Of a stretch of 64,000 nucleotides of DNA, positions 36,380 to 44,895 are shown one piece after another. The position numbers were made by a program, and so were the translations under genes. Location of the stretch: assembly GCF_003991405.1 (NCBI RefSeq), contig NZ_RPEN01000159.1, positions 434,001-498,000 on the forward strand, written 5' to 3'. Position 1 is the stretch's first letter; every line of letters begins with the position of its first letter. This DNA comes from Pseudorhodobacter sp. E13 (GTDB lineage Bacteria > Pseudomonadota > Alphaproteobacteria > Rhodobacterales > Rhodobacteraceae). The notes below the pieces were generated by a model that saw only the letters and a list, made by a program, of their open reading frames with translations, was not told the DNA's origin and did not search any database.

Positions 36380-37351
36380 TTACCGCGGGCGCAGCCTGTC
36401 CATCACGGCCACCAATGCCTCGGATATTCCCGGCTCTGACAGGGCGTGCCCGGCCAGCGGAATCAAGTTCATCCGCGCATTCGCCCAGCCCTGCGCGAGG
36501 TCTGTGGCTGCGGCGGGCGGGCACACCATATCATAGCGCCCCTGCACGATATCGGCACCGATCGTTTCGATCCGGTTGCGGTTTTTCAGGATCCAGCGAT
36601 CTTCGCCCAGAAACCCCCTGTTGACGAAGTAATGATTCTCCAACCGGGAAAAGGCGCGCGCGTAATCCGAAGGCCCCTCGCCCGCGCTGACCTGTGCGTC
36701 GATGGTGGCCAGCGAGTTTTCCCAATTTGCCCAAAGCCGGGCAAAGCGCATTTCTTCCATCAGGTGGCCGGAAAACAGCCTGCGGTGATAGGCGGTGATC
36801 AGGTCGCCCCGTTCTGCCTCGGGGATAGCGGATTGGAATCGCGCCCATAGTTCAGGGAAAAACCGCCCGGCCCCGCCCCCGTAGAACCACTGCAATTCCG
36901 CCTCGGTCATGGTGAAAACGCCGCGCAGGACCAGATGGGCAGCGCGGTCGGGGTGGGTGATGGCGTAAATCAGCGCCAGCGTGGCCCCCCAACTGCCGCC
37001 AAACAGGATCATCCGGTCGATCCCCAGCGCGGTGCGGATCGCCTCCATATCCGCGACCAGATGCCAAGTGGTGTTTTCGTCAATCGAGGCATGCGGGCGC
37101 GAGCGGCCGCAGCCGCGCTGATCGAACAGAATGATACGATAGGTTTCCGGGTCGAAATAGCGCCGCATCGCCGGGCTGCACCCGCCCCCCGGCCCGCCAT
37201 GAACCACCATCACGGGCAGCCCGTCGGGCCTGCCGCATTGCTCCACATAGATGCTGTGCCCGCCGCCCACATCCATCATCCGTTGATCGAAAGGGTCCAG
37301 CGGGGGGTATAAATACTGAGCTGCGCTCTTTTGGCCTGATCTATGGTCCAT
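36380..37351 (-). CDS. pip: Prolyl iminopeptidase
   Basis: Alpha/beta-hydrolase (peptidase S33) of 323 residues that removes N-terminal proline from peptides. [10 protein letters not shown] (51-60) forms the oxyanion hole and GGSWGA (118-123) holds nucleophile Ser120; the acid (GRYDMVCP, about 274) and His (LAGHALSEP, about 302) complete the triad. The start at 37351 follows TAGGG and gives the family N-terminus [20 protein letters not shown]. Divergent from ubiG with a short shared promoter region that holds CTATATAG. Confidence 0.94.
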   Translation of the reverse strand: MDHRSGQKSAAQYLYPPLDPFDQRMMDVGGGHSIYVEQCGRPDGLPVMVVHGGPGGGCSPAMRRYFDPETYRIILFDQRGCGRSRPHASIDENTTWHLVADMEAIRTALGIDRMILFGGSWGATLALIYAITHPDRAAHLVLRGVFTMTEAELQWFYGGGAGRFFPELWARFQSAIPEAERGDLITAYHRRLFSGHLMEEMRFARLWANWENSLATIDAQVSAGEGPSDYARAFSRLENHYFVNRGFLGEDRWILKNRNRIETIGADIVQGRYDMVCPPAAATDLAQGWANARMNLIPLAGHALSEPGISEALVAVMDRLRPR

Positions 37352-37427
37352 GATTGCCCTATATAGTCCCCCAAGCCTGCCTGTCCGGGCAAGAAACTGC
37401 AAGGCCCGAAACCGCGAGGAGAGACTG

Positions 37428-38171
37428 ATGAGTTTGAACACGATTGACCCCGCCGAAGTTGCGAAATTCGAAGCGATGGCGGCGGATTGGTGGGACCCGA
37501 CGGGGAAATTCAAGCCGCTGCACATGCTCAACCCATGCCGGTTGGATTATATCACGACCCAGATCGCGGCAGAGTTTGACCGCGACCTGACCGCGCCGCT
37601 GCCGTTCAAAGGGCTGCGGCTGCTGGATATCGGCTGTGGCGGCGGATTGCTTTCAGAACCGATGGCGCGGCTGGGGGCCGAAGTGGTGGGCGCGGATGCC
37701 GCTGCCCGCAATATTCCGGTGGCCAAGCTGCATGCCGAGCAGATGGGCCTGACCATAGATTACCGCCATTGTGCGGCCGAGGATCTGGCGCGGGCGGGAG
37801 AACAGTTCGATGTGGTTCTGAATATGGAAGTGGTCGAACATGTCGCGGACCCGCAGGAATATCTGACGGCGTGCCAGGACCTGCTGAAACCGGGCGGGCT
37901 GATGATCTGTTCCACCCTGAACCGCAATCCGAAAAGCTTTGTGATGGGGATTGTCGGGGCGGAATGGGTGATGCGTTGGCTGCCGAAAGGCACCCATGAC
38001 TGGCGCAAATTCATCACCCCGGAGGAGCTGTTCTCGATGCTGGAAAAAGCCGGGCTGCGGCCCGTGGATCGCAAGGGGATGGTGTTCAATCCGATCAGTT
38101 GGAGCTGGTCCCTGTCGGCCCGCGATTTATCGGTGAATTATGTGACGGCGAGTGTGAAACCGCTGGATTGA
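37428..38171 (+). CDS. ubiG: Ubiquinone biosynthesis O-methyltransferase
   Basis: 247 residues; performs both O-methylations in ubiquinone synthesis. N-terminal [20 protein letters not shown] and motif [15 protein letters not shown] (65-78) are characteristic, as are [17 protein letters not shown] and [11 protein letters not shown]. The ribosome site GAGGAGAG lies five bases before the ATG at 37428. It supplies the quinone used by bc1 and the alternative oxidase. Confidence 0.97.
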   Translation: MSLNTIDPAEVAKFEAMAADWWDPTGKFKPLHMLNPCRLDYITTQIAAEFDRDLTAPLPFKGLRLLDIGCGGGLLSEPMARLGAEVVGADAAARNIPVAKLHAEQMGLTIDYRHCAAEDLARAGEQFDVVLNMEVVEHVADPQEYLTACQDLLKPGGLMICSTLNRNPKSFVMGIVGAEWVMRWLPKGTHDWRKFITPEELFSMLEKAGLRPVDRKGMVFNPISWSWSLSARDLSVNYVTASVKPLD

Positions 38172-38204
38172 ATCGCGCGCGGTGAGGTCGGCAAACCACT
38201 GACT

Positions 38205-38225
38205 AAAAACGATAAAACGTTTTTT
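38205..38225. terminator. AT-type hairpin between ubiG and the DUF2934 gene
   Basis: AAAAACG-ATAAAA-CGTTTTTT. The stem is weak in GC but flanked by A and T runs in both directions. It abuts a second inverted repeat, TGTTAAC-CATAT-GTTAACA (38225-38243). Confidence 0.5.
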
Positions 38226-38301
38226 GTTAACCATATGTTAACATCTGCTGCGCGGTTGGATGCGGCGGCGGGTCAAAAGCCCGCCGCGCCGGTTGCAGCG
38301 A

Positions 38302-38538
38302 TTAGCTGTCGGCAGCTTTGCGTGACTTTGCGGCCGGTTTGGCCTTGGCCGCAGGCTTTGCGTCAGCTTTGGGGGCGGCTTTGGCCTTGCGCGGCGCTTT
38401 GGGCTTGGCGGCGGCGGTCAGCGACTCGATGGCTTGCAACCAATGCGCCTCGTCGCGGCCTTCGGGCTGGCCTTCGGCTTCCCAGATCGCATAGGCGGCT
38501 TCGCGGATTTTCGTTTCTTCCAATACGGCTTTTGGCAT
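38302..38538 (-). CDS. DUF2934 protein with histone-H1-like tail
   Basis: 78 residues. DUF2934 core (KIREAAYAIWEAEGQPEGRD then EAHWLQA) at about 10-45, followed by a tail of Lys/Ala/Pro repeats (KAKAAPKADAKPAAKAK) typical of histone H1-like or nucleoid-associated tails. The start at 38538 has AGGAAC upstream; the longer open frame to 38619 has no ribosome site. Function unknown; a DNA-binding role is suggested by the tail only. Confidence 0.85.
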   Translation of the reverse strand: MPKAVLEETKIREAAYAIWEAEGQPEGRDEAHWLQAIESLTAAAKPKAPRKAKAAPKADAKPAAKAKPAAKSRKAADS

Positions 38539-38715
38539 TGTCTGTTCCTGTGATTTTGCTGTGACCTTTGAAATGATAGCGCTAACAATAACAGAAATGC
38601 TGCAACTGCACAATAGCAAGGCATATTCATGCCGCAGCGCAGCAAAAGGGCCAAAAACTCAATTGCTTAAGGGGTCCGCCCGCACATGCGGGCGATGCTG
38701 CGTTGGGAAATTGGC

Positions 38716-39150
38716 TCAGTTCACCTTGCGCGGCGGCAGGAAGGGCAGCGGCATCACGGGAATCCCATCCTCGACCAGCTTTTTCGCCTCATCCAGCCGG
38801 GCCTCGCCATGGATGGCGCGGGGGGTGGCGGCGCCTTCGTGCATCTTGCGCGCTTCGGCCACGAAATTCTTGCCGACGTAATCGGAATTGGCCTCTACCT
38901 CGGCGCGCAAGGCAGCCAGCGCCTTTTCCTGCGGGTTTTCCGGGGTCGACAGCGGCTTGTCCGGCAGGGTTGCCGCCTCGGACCGGGTCAGGCTGACGGC
39001 GGGGGCCATGAGCGATTTGCTGATCTCGGCGCTGCCGCATTGCGGGCAGGTCACATGGCCCGCATCAGCCAGCGCATCAAAGGCGGCAGCCGATTGGAAC
39101 CAGCTTTCAAAGCTGTGATCGGCAGCACATTTGAGCGAGTATCGGATCAT
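38716..39150 (-). CDS. DUF1178 zinc-ribbon-like protein
   Basis: 144 residues (MIRYSLKCAADHSFESWFQS). Cys7 plus a CPQCG pair near residue 35 form the likely zinc ribbon; the rest is helical with a conserved C-terminus (GIPVMPLPFLPPRKVN). Widespread in Rhodobacterales and unrelated to any known enzyme. Encoded next to a NUDIX gene on the same strand. Confidence 0.9.
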   Translation of the reverse strand: MIRYSLKCAADHSFESWFQSAAAFDALADAGHVTCPQCGSAEISKSLMAPAVSLTRSEAATLPDKPLSTPENPQEKALAALRAEVEANSDYVGKNFVAEARKMHEGAATPRAIHGEARLDEAKKLVEDGIPVMPLPFLPPRKVN

Positions 39151-39238
39151 GGTTCGCCTGTATCGAGGAAACGGGAAAGGCCGGATCAGTGACCCGCTAC
39201 CTAAGCTATTTGGTCGCAGAAGCAAGACGGCATCAGCC

Positions 39239-39730
39239 TTAGGCCTTGCTGCCCTTGTCCGGTGGGTTTGCGGCTGCCGAAGCAGGCGGGTTGAACAGGG
39301 CGAGCAGCGATTTCAGCTCTGGCTCTGCCACTTTACGGGCGGCATCGGCGGGGGCGAACCATTTGCGGCGGCGCTGGCGCTGTTCGGGAAATTCCGGGGC
39401 CAGCTTGGCCACCTCCAACGGGTAAACATCGACGATGCACGGCTTGGCGCGTTCTTTCTTGCTGTCGCGGTTCAGGATCTTGTCATAGGTGAAATGGCCC
39501 AGCCGATCCTCGGCAATCTGGCCTTTGACCCCGGCTTCTTCCCATGCCTCGATCGCCGCAGCTTCATGCCCGGCGCGGCCTTTCATCGGCCAGCCCTTCG
39601 GGATCACCCAGCGCCCGGTTTCCCGGCTGGAGATGAGCAGAACCTCTGCCCCCTTTTTGCCGATACGCCAGCACAGCGCGCCGAACTGAATATGCAAACC
39701 CTCCGCCGGGGAGGTGTTATCCTTGGGCAT
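39239..39730 (-). CDS. NUDIX hydrolase, diphosphoinositol/diadenosine polyphosphate type
   Basis: 163 residues. FGALCWRIGKKGAEVLLISS, then WVIPKGWPMKGRAGHEAAAI and EAWEEAGV, which supply the Nudix box (Gly-x5-Glu-x7-Arg/Ala-Glu-x-x-Glu-Glu) in the variant seen in DIPP and Ap4A hydrolases. Likely substrate: dinucleoside polyphosphates or related diphosphates. The start at 39730 has AAGGAAA upstream. Next to the DUF1178 gene, probably on one transcript. Confidence 0.85.
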   Translation of the reverse strand: MPKDNTSPAEGLHIQFGALCWRIGKKGAEVLLISSRETGRWVIPKGWPMKGRAGHEAAAIEAWEEAGVKGQIAEDRLGHFTYDKILNRDSKKERAKPCIVDVYPLEVAKLAPEFPEQRQRRRKWFAPADAARKVAEPELKSLLALFNPPASAAANPPDKGSKA

Positions 39731-39894
39731 GGATTTCCTTATACCTGCCTGTGTTGCCGGGCCTGCCCGTGTGGCGGCCAATTTGCGGCTTATGGATTAA
39801 CATATAGCGAAAAATCCCGAAAATTCAAGGTTTATGCCCTTGCAGCCCCGCCTTTGCGCAAGCAGTTTGGGTGCGTAAGGCGGGTTTGGGTGCC

Positions 39895-40992
39895 ATGGAG
39901 CCAGTGTTCATCGGGTCAGAGATTTACCGCGGCTCGTCCTATGGGGCGGGGCATCCGTTGCGGGTGCCGCGTGTGTCGACGGTGATGGATCTGTGTCGGG
40001 CAATGGGGTGGCTGGAGGGGTGCTATGTCACCAGCCCGCGCGCCAAGCCCGAGGCGCTGCATCTGTGGCATGACCCCGGCTATATCGCCGCCTTGCAAGG
40101 GGCCGAGGCCATGGGCACCGTCAGCGCGGAGGTGCGCGCGCGCTATCATCTGGGCACGGTATCCAACCCGGTTTACCCAGAGGTGTTTCGCCGCCCTGCC
40201 ACCGGGGCCGGGGGGGTGATGCTGGCCGCCGAGATGCTGCGGGCGGGGGGTGTGGTGCATGTGCCGGGGGGTGGCACGCATCACGGGTTGCCCGACCGCG
40301 CGAATGGGTTTTGCTACCTGAATGATGTGGTTCTGGGGATGAAGGTGTTGCGCCTGAACGGTGTGCGGCGCATCGCCTATATCGACATTGATGCCCATCA
40401 TTGCGACGGGGTGGAGGCCGGGTTTGCCGGTGATCCCGATGCCTTGCTGATATCGGTGCATGAGGAAAAGCGCTGGCCCTTTACCGGGGCGCTTGGCGAT
40501 ACCGGGGGCGGGAACTGCTTTAACCTGCCGGTGCCGCGCGGGTTCAATGACAGTGAAATGCGGGTGGTGTTGGAGCGGCTGATCCTGCCGCGTGTGGCAG
40601 CGTTTGCCCCGGATGCGGTGGTGTTGCAATGCGGGGCCGACGCGTTGGAGGAGGACCCGCTGGCGCGCTTGGCGCTGTCGAACAATGCGCATGTGGCGGT
40701 GGTGAAGGCGTTGCGCCCGCTGTCGCCGCGCTTTCTGGTCTTGGGGGGTGGCGGCTATAACCCATGGAGCGTGGGGCGCTGCTGGACGCGGGTTTGGGCG
40801 GCACTGCGCGGGGTGGAGGAGCCTGACCGTTTACCCCCCGAGGCCGAAGCGGTGTTGCGTGGCCTGTCATGGCGCGGGGCGGGCCGCCCCCCTGCCGAGG
40901 TCTTGATGACCACGTTGAAAGACCCCGCGCGCGAAGGCCCGGTGCGGGCCGAGATTCTGGACCGTTTGGGCCTGTTGGAGGCACGCTTATGA
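39895..40992 (+). CDS. Histone deacetylase-family (AcuC-like) deacetylase
   Basis: 365 residues of the zinc-dependent arginase/deacetylase fold. Motifs in order: GAGHPLRVPRVSTV, HVPGGGTHHGLPDRANGFCY (charge relay His pair), AYIDIDAHHCDGV (zinc Asp and His), VLQCGADAL (zinc Asp) and VLGGGGYNPWSVGR (catalytic Tyr). Bacterial members deacetylate acetyl-lysine (AcuC on acetyl-CoA synthetase) or acetylpolyamines; the target is unknown. The ATG at 39895 is chosen as the first residue before conserved sequence; an ATG at 39871 is also in frame. Overlaps thpR by four bases. Confidence 0.9.
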   Translation: MEPVFIGSEIYRGSSYGAGHPLRVPRVSTVMDLCRAMGWLEGCYVTSPRAKPEALHLWHDPGYIAALQGAEAMGTVSAEVRARYHLGTVSNPVYPEVFRRPATGAGGVMLAAEMLRAGGVVHVPGGGTHHGLPDRANGFCYLNDVVLGMKVLRLNGVRRIAYIDIDAHHCDGVEAGFAGDPDALLISVHEEKRWPFTGALGDTGGGNCFNLPVPRGFNDSEMRVVLERLILPRVAAFAPDAVVLQCGADALEEDPLARLALSNNAHVAVVKALRPLSPRFLVLGGGGYNPWSVGRCWTRVWAALRGVEEPDRLPPEAEAVLRGLSWRGAGRPPAEVLMTTLKDPAREGPVRAEILDRLGLLEARL

Positions 40993-41534
40993 TCCGCGCA
41001 TTTGTGGCTTTGGACATCCCCGGCGATGTGGAAAGCCAGTTGGCGGTGCAGCAATTCCTGCTGCCCATCCCGCGCAAGGTGGCGCGGGATCAGTTCCACA
41101 TCACGCTGGCCTTTCTGGGCGAGGTTCGCGATGAGGTGCTGGAGGCGCTGCATGACGATTTGTTGTCGCTGCGGATGCCACCGTTTGATCTGTCGCTGTC
41201 AGGGTTCGGGATTTTCGGCAAGGCCAAGCCGACCTCGGTTTACGCGGCACTGGCCCCCAGTGCCGCGTTGGATCGGCTTCAGGCCAAGGTGGAACGGGTG
41301 GCGCGGGTGGCCGGGGCGGATGTGCCCTCGCGCCGCTTTTTGCCGCATATCACCCTGGGCCGCTTTCCCGCGCTGCTGCCCGAGGATGCGGTGCGGCTGG
41401 AACGCGCGGTGATCAACGGGGCGGGGTTTCGCGCGGGGCCGTGGCAGGTGGCCGAGATGGTGCTGTATCAATCCACGCTGACGCAGGACGGCCCGCGCTA
41501 TGACGTGCTGGCCCGCTATCCTTTGCGCGGCTAA
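40989..41534 (+). CDS. thpR: RNA 2',3'-cyclic phosphodiesterase (2H family)
   Basis: 181 residues. Two H-x-T motifs, FHITLAFLG (His37, Thr39) and PHITLGRF (His120, Thr122), define the 2H/LigT fold. Opens 2',3'-cyclic phosphates to 2'-phosphates in vitro; the physiological RNA is unknown. Coupled to the deacetylase gene by an ATGA overlap. Confidence 0.93.
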   Translation: MIRAFVALDIPGDVESQLAVQQFLLPIPRKVARDQFHITLAFLGEVRDEVLEALHDDLLSLRMPPFDLSLSGFGIFGKAKPTSVYAALAPSAALDRLQAKVERVARVAGADVPSRRFLPHITLGRFPALLPEDAVRLERAVINGAGFRAGPWQVAEMVLYQSTLTQDGPRYDVLARYPLRG

Positions 41535-41615
41535 GGCCCCCCGTGCCGTCACGGAACGCTGGTTTTGCGGGCAATCCCCGGCCATGATCGCGTGGTGACA
41601 CAAAGGACATGCGCC

Positions 41616-42449
41616 ATGACAGACCCGCTTGCCAGCAGCTTTTTCGCTTGCACCATCCAAGACGGCATCGCCCATCTGGAGATGAACCGCCCCGATAAGG
41701 CCAATGCCATGAGCCCTGATTTCTGGGCGGATTTGCCCCGGCTGATGGTCGCCCTTGGCGCAGACCCTGCGGTGCGGGTGGTGGTGCTGTCGGGGCGGGG
41801 CAAGCATTTCAGCGGCGGCATGGACCTTGCGGCCTTTCAGGGGTTGATGGGGCTTGCGCAGGCCGAACCCGCGCGCGGGGCCTATGCCTTGCGCGATGTG
41901 ATCCTGCGCTATCAGGCGGCGCTGACCAGTCTGGAAACCTGCCGAGTGCCTGTCATCGCGGCGGTGCAGGGCATGTGCCTTGGCGGCGGGATCGACCTGA
42001 TCTCGGCCTGCGATATCCGATTGGCGAGTGCGGATGCCACCTTCGGCATCGAGGAGATTCATATCGGCATGGCCGCCGATGTTGGCACCTTGCAGCGCCT
42101 GCCCAAGCTGATGGCCCCCGGCATCCTGCGCGAACTGGCCTATACCGGGCGCAGGTTTTCGGCGGAGGAGGCGCGCGGCTGGGGTGTGGTGAATGCCGTG
42201 CATCCCGATGCTGCGGCCACGGTCACGGCGGCGCAGGCGATGGCGGCCGAGATCGCCGCCAAATCCCCGCTGGCGATTGCCGGGATCAAGCAAGCCGTCA
42301 CCTATGCCCGCGACCATTCGGTTGCCGAAGGGCTGGACCAGATTGCGACATGGAACGCAGGCATGCTGCGGGCCGAGGATTTGATGAAAGCGGTGCAGGC
42401 CAAGATGACCAGAGCAACCGCGACATTCGACGACCTGCTGGACGGGTGA
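41616..42449 (+). CDS. Delta3,5-delta2,4-dienoyl-CoA isomerase (ECH1-like)
   Basis: 277-residue crotonase-fold enzyme. It is closer to eukaryotic ECH1 than to plain enoyl-CoA hydratases: the catalytic set Asp127 (GGGIDL), Glu147 (GIEEIHIG) and Asp155 (ADVGTLQRLPK) has the same 20 and 28 residue spacing as rat ECH1 Asp176, Glu196, Asp204, and the C-terminus RDHSVAEGLDQIATWNAGML matches that family. It moves double bonds in odd-position unsaturated fatty acyl-CoA during beta-oxidation. Ribosome site AAAGGA upstream. No other beta-oxidation gene is adjacent. Confidence 0.9.
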   Translation: MTDPLASSFFACTIQDGIAHLEMNRPDKANAMSPDFWADLPRLMVALGADPAVRVVVLSGRGKHFSGGMDLAAFQGLMGLAQAEPARGAYALRDVILRYQAALTSLETCRVPVIAAVQGMCLGGGIDLISACDIRLASADATFGIEEIHIGMAADVGTLQRLPKLMAPGILRELAYTGRRFSAEEARGWGVVNAVHPDAAATVTAAQAMAAEIAAKSPLAIAGIKQAVTYARDHSVAEGLDQIATWNAGMLRAEDLMKAVQAKMTRATATFDDLLDG

Positions 42450-42464
42450 TCCGGGCTTGCGCCA

Positions 42465-43457
42465 TCAACCAAGGGTAAAGGCAAACTGACTGTGCTGGCG
42501 ATAAACCTCGCCGGGGCGCAGCACCGGTTGCGCCCAGTCGGGATGGTTGATCGCATCGGGCCAGACCTGCGGTTCCATCGCGATACCGGCATAGGGGCCA
42601 AGCGGGCCATTGAGGCCGGGCACCGCAACCGACATCCGCGCGGCGTCATAGATTTGCAAGCCCGGCTCTGTCGTTGACAGCTCCATGCTCAGCCTTCCGC
42701 AAGACAACACCGCCACAGGGCGCAGCGCACGGCGTTGCGGCGAAAGGCAGAAGTTATGGTCCAGCGCCAGCCCTTGCAACGCCGCGCGCAGCAGGCGGGG
42801 TTGGTGGAAATCAAACGGGCTGCCCGCCGTTTCGGCAACCTCCCCCGTTGGGATCAAACCTGCATCCACGGGCAGATAGTGCGCGGCATCGACCTTCAGG
42901 CTGTGCGACAGGATATCCGGCCCGCCAAGGGTGAAGTAACTGTGATGCGCCAGATTGCACAGGGTCGGCGCTTGGGCGTGGCCTTCCATCACGATATCCA
43001 TCACCCCACCGGGCAAAAGCGCATAGGTCACAGACACCGCCAGCGCACCGGGATAGCCCATATCACCATCGGCCGAGGCAAGCGTCAGCGTCACGCGATC
43101 GGCCTGCACATCGGCGATCTGCCAAAGCTGTTGCGAAAACCCTGCCGCCCCGCCGTGCAGATGGTTCGGCCCGTTGTTGATATCCAATTGAAAGCGCTGC
43201 CCGTCCAGCACCCCTGCCCCGCCCGCGATGCGATTGGCACAGCGGCCCACGGTTGCGCCGAAATAGCCGGGCACCTGAGAATAGGGCGCGAGGCTGTCAA
43301 ACCCCAGAACCAGCGCCGGCGCATGGCCCGCCAGCCGCAAATCGCGCAGGCTGGCCCCAAGGGTCAGCACCTGCGCGGTCAGCCCGCCCCCGGACAAGGT
43401 GATCTGCTGCACGGCGCGGCCATCTGGCAGGGTGCCGAAAAGGGTGATTTGGGGCAT
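42465..43457 (-). CDS. galM: Aldose 1-epimerase (galactose mutarotase)
   Basis: 330 residues. Interconverts alpha and beta anomers of aldoses. Substrate-binding NRIAGGAGVLDG and NHLHGGAAGF, catalytic His in NLAHHSYF, and the catalytic base Glu in IAMEPQVWPDA are all present. Convergent with the dienoyl-CoA isomerase and divergent from the acyltransferase gene. Confidence 0.93.
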   Translation of the reverse strand: MPQITLFGTLPDGRAVQQITLSGGGLTAQVLTLGASLRDLRLAGHAPALVLGFDSLAPYSQVPGYFGATVGRCANRIAGGAGVLDGQRFQLDINNGPNHLHGGAAGFSQQLWQIADVQADRVTLTLASADGDMGYPGALAVSVTYALLPGGVMDIVMEGHAQAPTLCNLAHHSYFTLGGPDILSHSLKVDAAHYLPVDAGLIPTGEVAETAGSPFDFHQPRLLRAALQGLALDHNFCLSPQRRALRPVAVLSCGRLSMELSTTEPGLQIYDAARMSVAVPGLNGPLGPYAGIAMEPQVWPDAINHPDWAQPVLRPGEVYRQHSQFAFTLG

Positions 43458-43606
43458 TGGCGAAGGGTCCTTTGGCTGCGGCTTCGGCGCAGCTTTGCGC
43501 GCAGGCGCGGGAATGGCAAGCGCCCCGAGGAAAGCTGCGTTTTTTGCATCGGCTTTTGCGCGAGGCTCGGCTATGGCTGGGGGAAGGCAAGCTGAGAAGG
43601 CAACAG

Positions 43607-44335
43607 ATGGCAGAGGCAGAGGCCCCGCGCGGGCGGATCATTGGCTTGGACGTGGCGCGTGCGCTGGCTGTGGTGGGAATGGTGATTTACCATTTCACCT
43701 TTGATCTTGGGCTGTTCGGCTTTACCCCGCCCAATTACGCCGTCACCGGGTTTTGGGCGATGTTCGCGCGTGCCGTGGCGGGCAGCTTTTTGCTGCTGGC
43801 GGGCGCAGGCCTTGTGTTGGCGCATGGGCGCGGGATTGTCTGGCCCCGGTTCTGGCGCAGGTTTGGCATCATTGCCGGGGCGGCGCTGCTGGTCACGCTG
43901 GCCACGCGTTTTGTGATGCCCGAGCAATTCGTCTTTTACGGAATTCTGCATTCGATTGCGGTGTCATCGCTGCTGGGGCTTGCGATGCTGCGGCTGCCAT
44001 TTGCGGCGCTGCTGGGCTTGGCCGCGGTCTTTCTGGCGCTGCCGCAGATGTTCCGCCATGCAGCGTTTGACACGCCGATGCTGTGGTGGCTGGGCCTGTC
44101 GCCCAGCACGCCCGCGTCGATGGATTTTGAGCCGCTGTTCCCGTGGTTCGGGGCATTTTTACTGGGCATGGCACTGGCCAAGATTTTGGCCAAGCAGGGA
44201 CTTTTGGTGCCGCATCCGGTGCCGCGCTGGCTGTGGCGCGCGACATGGATCGGGCGGCACAGTCTGGTGATTTACCTGCTGCACCAGCCGGTGCTGATGG
44301 GTCTGTTTATCGCCTATATCCGGCTAAACGGGTAG
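43607..44335 (+). CDS. DUF1624 (HGSNAT-like) membrane protein
   Basis: 242 residues, about seven hydrophobic segments (ALAVVGMVIYHFTFDLGLF; FGIIAGAALLVTLATRFV; LGLAMLRLPFAALLGLAAVF). The N-terminal RIIGLDVARALAVVGMVIYH, with His, and the C-terminal HSLVIYLLHQPVLMG belong to the family of lysosomal heparan-alpha-glucosaminide acetyltransferase, which transfers acetyl groups across a membrane. The bacterial substrate is unknown. The start at 43607 follows AGAAGG; a reading from 43457 would start on the galM ATG and is not credible. The 3' end overlaps the convergent Lrp gene by 12 bases. Confidence 0.85.
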   Translation: MAEAEAPRGRIIGLDVARALAVVGMVIYHFTFDLGLFGFTPPNYAVTGFWAMFARAVAGSFLLLAGAGLVLAHGRGIVWPRFWRRFGIIAGAALLVTLATRFVMPEQFVFYGILHSIAVSSLLGLAMLRLPFAALLGLAAVFLALPQMFRHAAFDTPMLWWLGLSPSTPASMDFEPLFPWFGAFLLGMALAKILAKQGLLVPHPVPRWLWRATWIGRHSLVIYLLHQPVLMGLFIAYIRLNG

Positions 44336-44788
44336 ATCGCGGGCATCGGCTATCGCCTCCATCGTGATATAGGAGGTGACGGTTTCCAATTCGACCTTGG
44401 CGGTCAGGCGTTGGTAAATCTGGTCAAAGGCGTTCATATCCTCGGCCACGATTTTCAGCATGTAATCATAATCGCCCGCGATGCGGTAAAAGTCGATGAC
44501 ATGCGGGATGTTCAGCACCTCACGCCGGAAAATCGCCAGCCAGTCCTTGCTGTGATGGCGGGTGCGGACCATCACAAAGACGGTCAGGCCAAGGCCAAGC
44601 TGTTTGGCATGCAGCCGCAGGGTTTGGCCTGCGATCAGCCCACCCTCTTGCAGATTTTTCAAGCGCCGCCAGCAGGCGTTTTGCGACAGGCCGACGGTTT
44701 CCGCCAATTCGCGCTGGGATTGGGCGGCGTCGCGTTGCAGGGCGCGCAGGATGGCGCGATCTATCTGATCTAATGAAACTGGTTTCAT
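44324..44788 (-). CDS. Lrp/AsnC-family transcriptional regulator
   Basis: 154 residues: winged helix (LDQIDRAILRALQRDAAQSQ; LAETVGLSQNACWRRLKNLQ) at 6-55, then the RAM effector domain (VLNIPHVIDFYRIAGDYDYM; IYQRLTAKVELETVTSYITM). Amino-acid-responsive regulator. Divergent from the PLP enzyme gene at 44896, its most likely target; an inverted repeat GGTAA-GGT-TTACC sits between them. Confidence 0.92.
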   Translation of the reverse strand: MKPVSLDQIDRAILRALQRDAAQSQRELAETVGLSQNACWRRLKNLQEGGLIAGQTLRLHAKQLGLGLTVFVMVRTRHHSKDWLAIFRREVLNIPHVIDFYRIAGDYDYMLKIVAEDMNAFDQIYQRLTAKVELETVTSYITMEAIADARDLPV

Positions 44789-44831
44789 GTGGTCATTTGA
44801 CCCAAGATAAAGGGGCATTTCAATATAAAAA

Positions 44832-44844
44832 GGTAAGGTTTACC
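44832..44844. promoter_or_regulatory. Inverted repeat between Lrp and the PLP-enzyme gene
   Basis: GGTAA-GGT-TTACC, centred 50 bases before the Lrp start and 58 before the divergent ATG. A possible -10 (TATGAT, near 44860) for the PLP gene follows. Suits an Lrp-type operator; no binding data. Confidence 0.4.
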
Positions 44845-44895
44845 ACGTTCGCCTTACGCTATGATCGGGAACAGCTTGACCCCCGGAGATGCCCG

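Noticed and set aside
38225-38243. Operator TGTTAAC-CATAT-GTTAACA behind ubiG
   Set aside because: It lies between convergent gene ends with no promoter in view; more likely part of the AT-rich terminator region.
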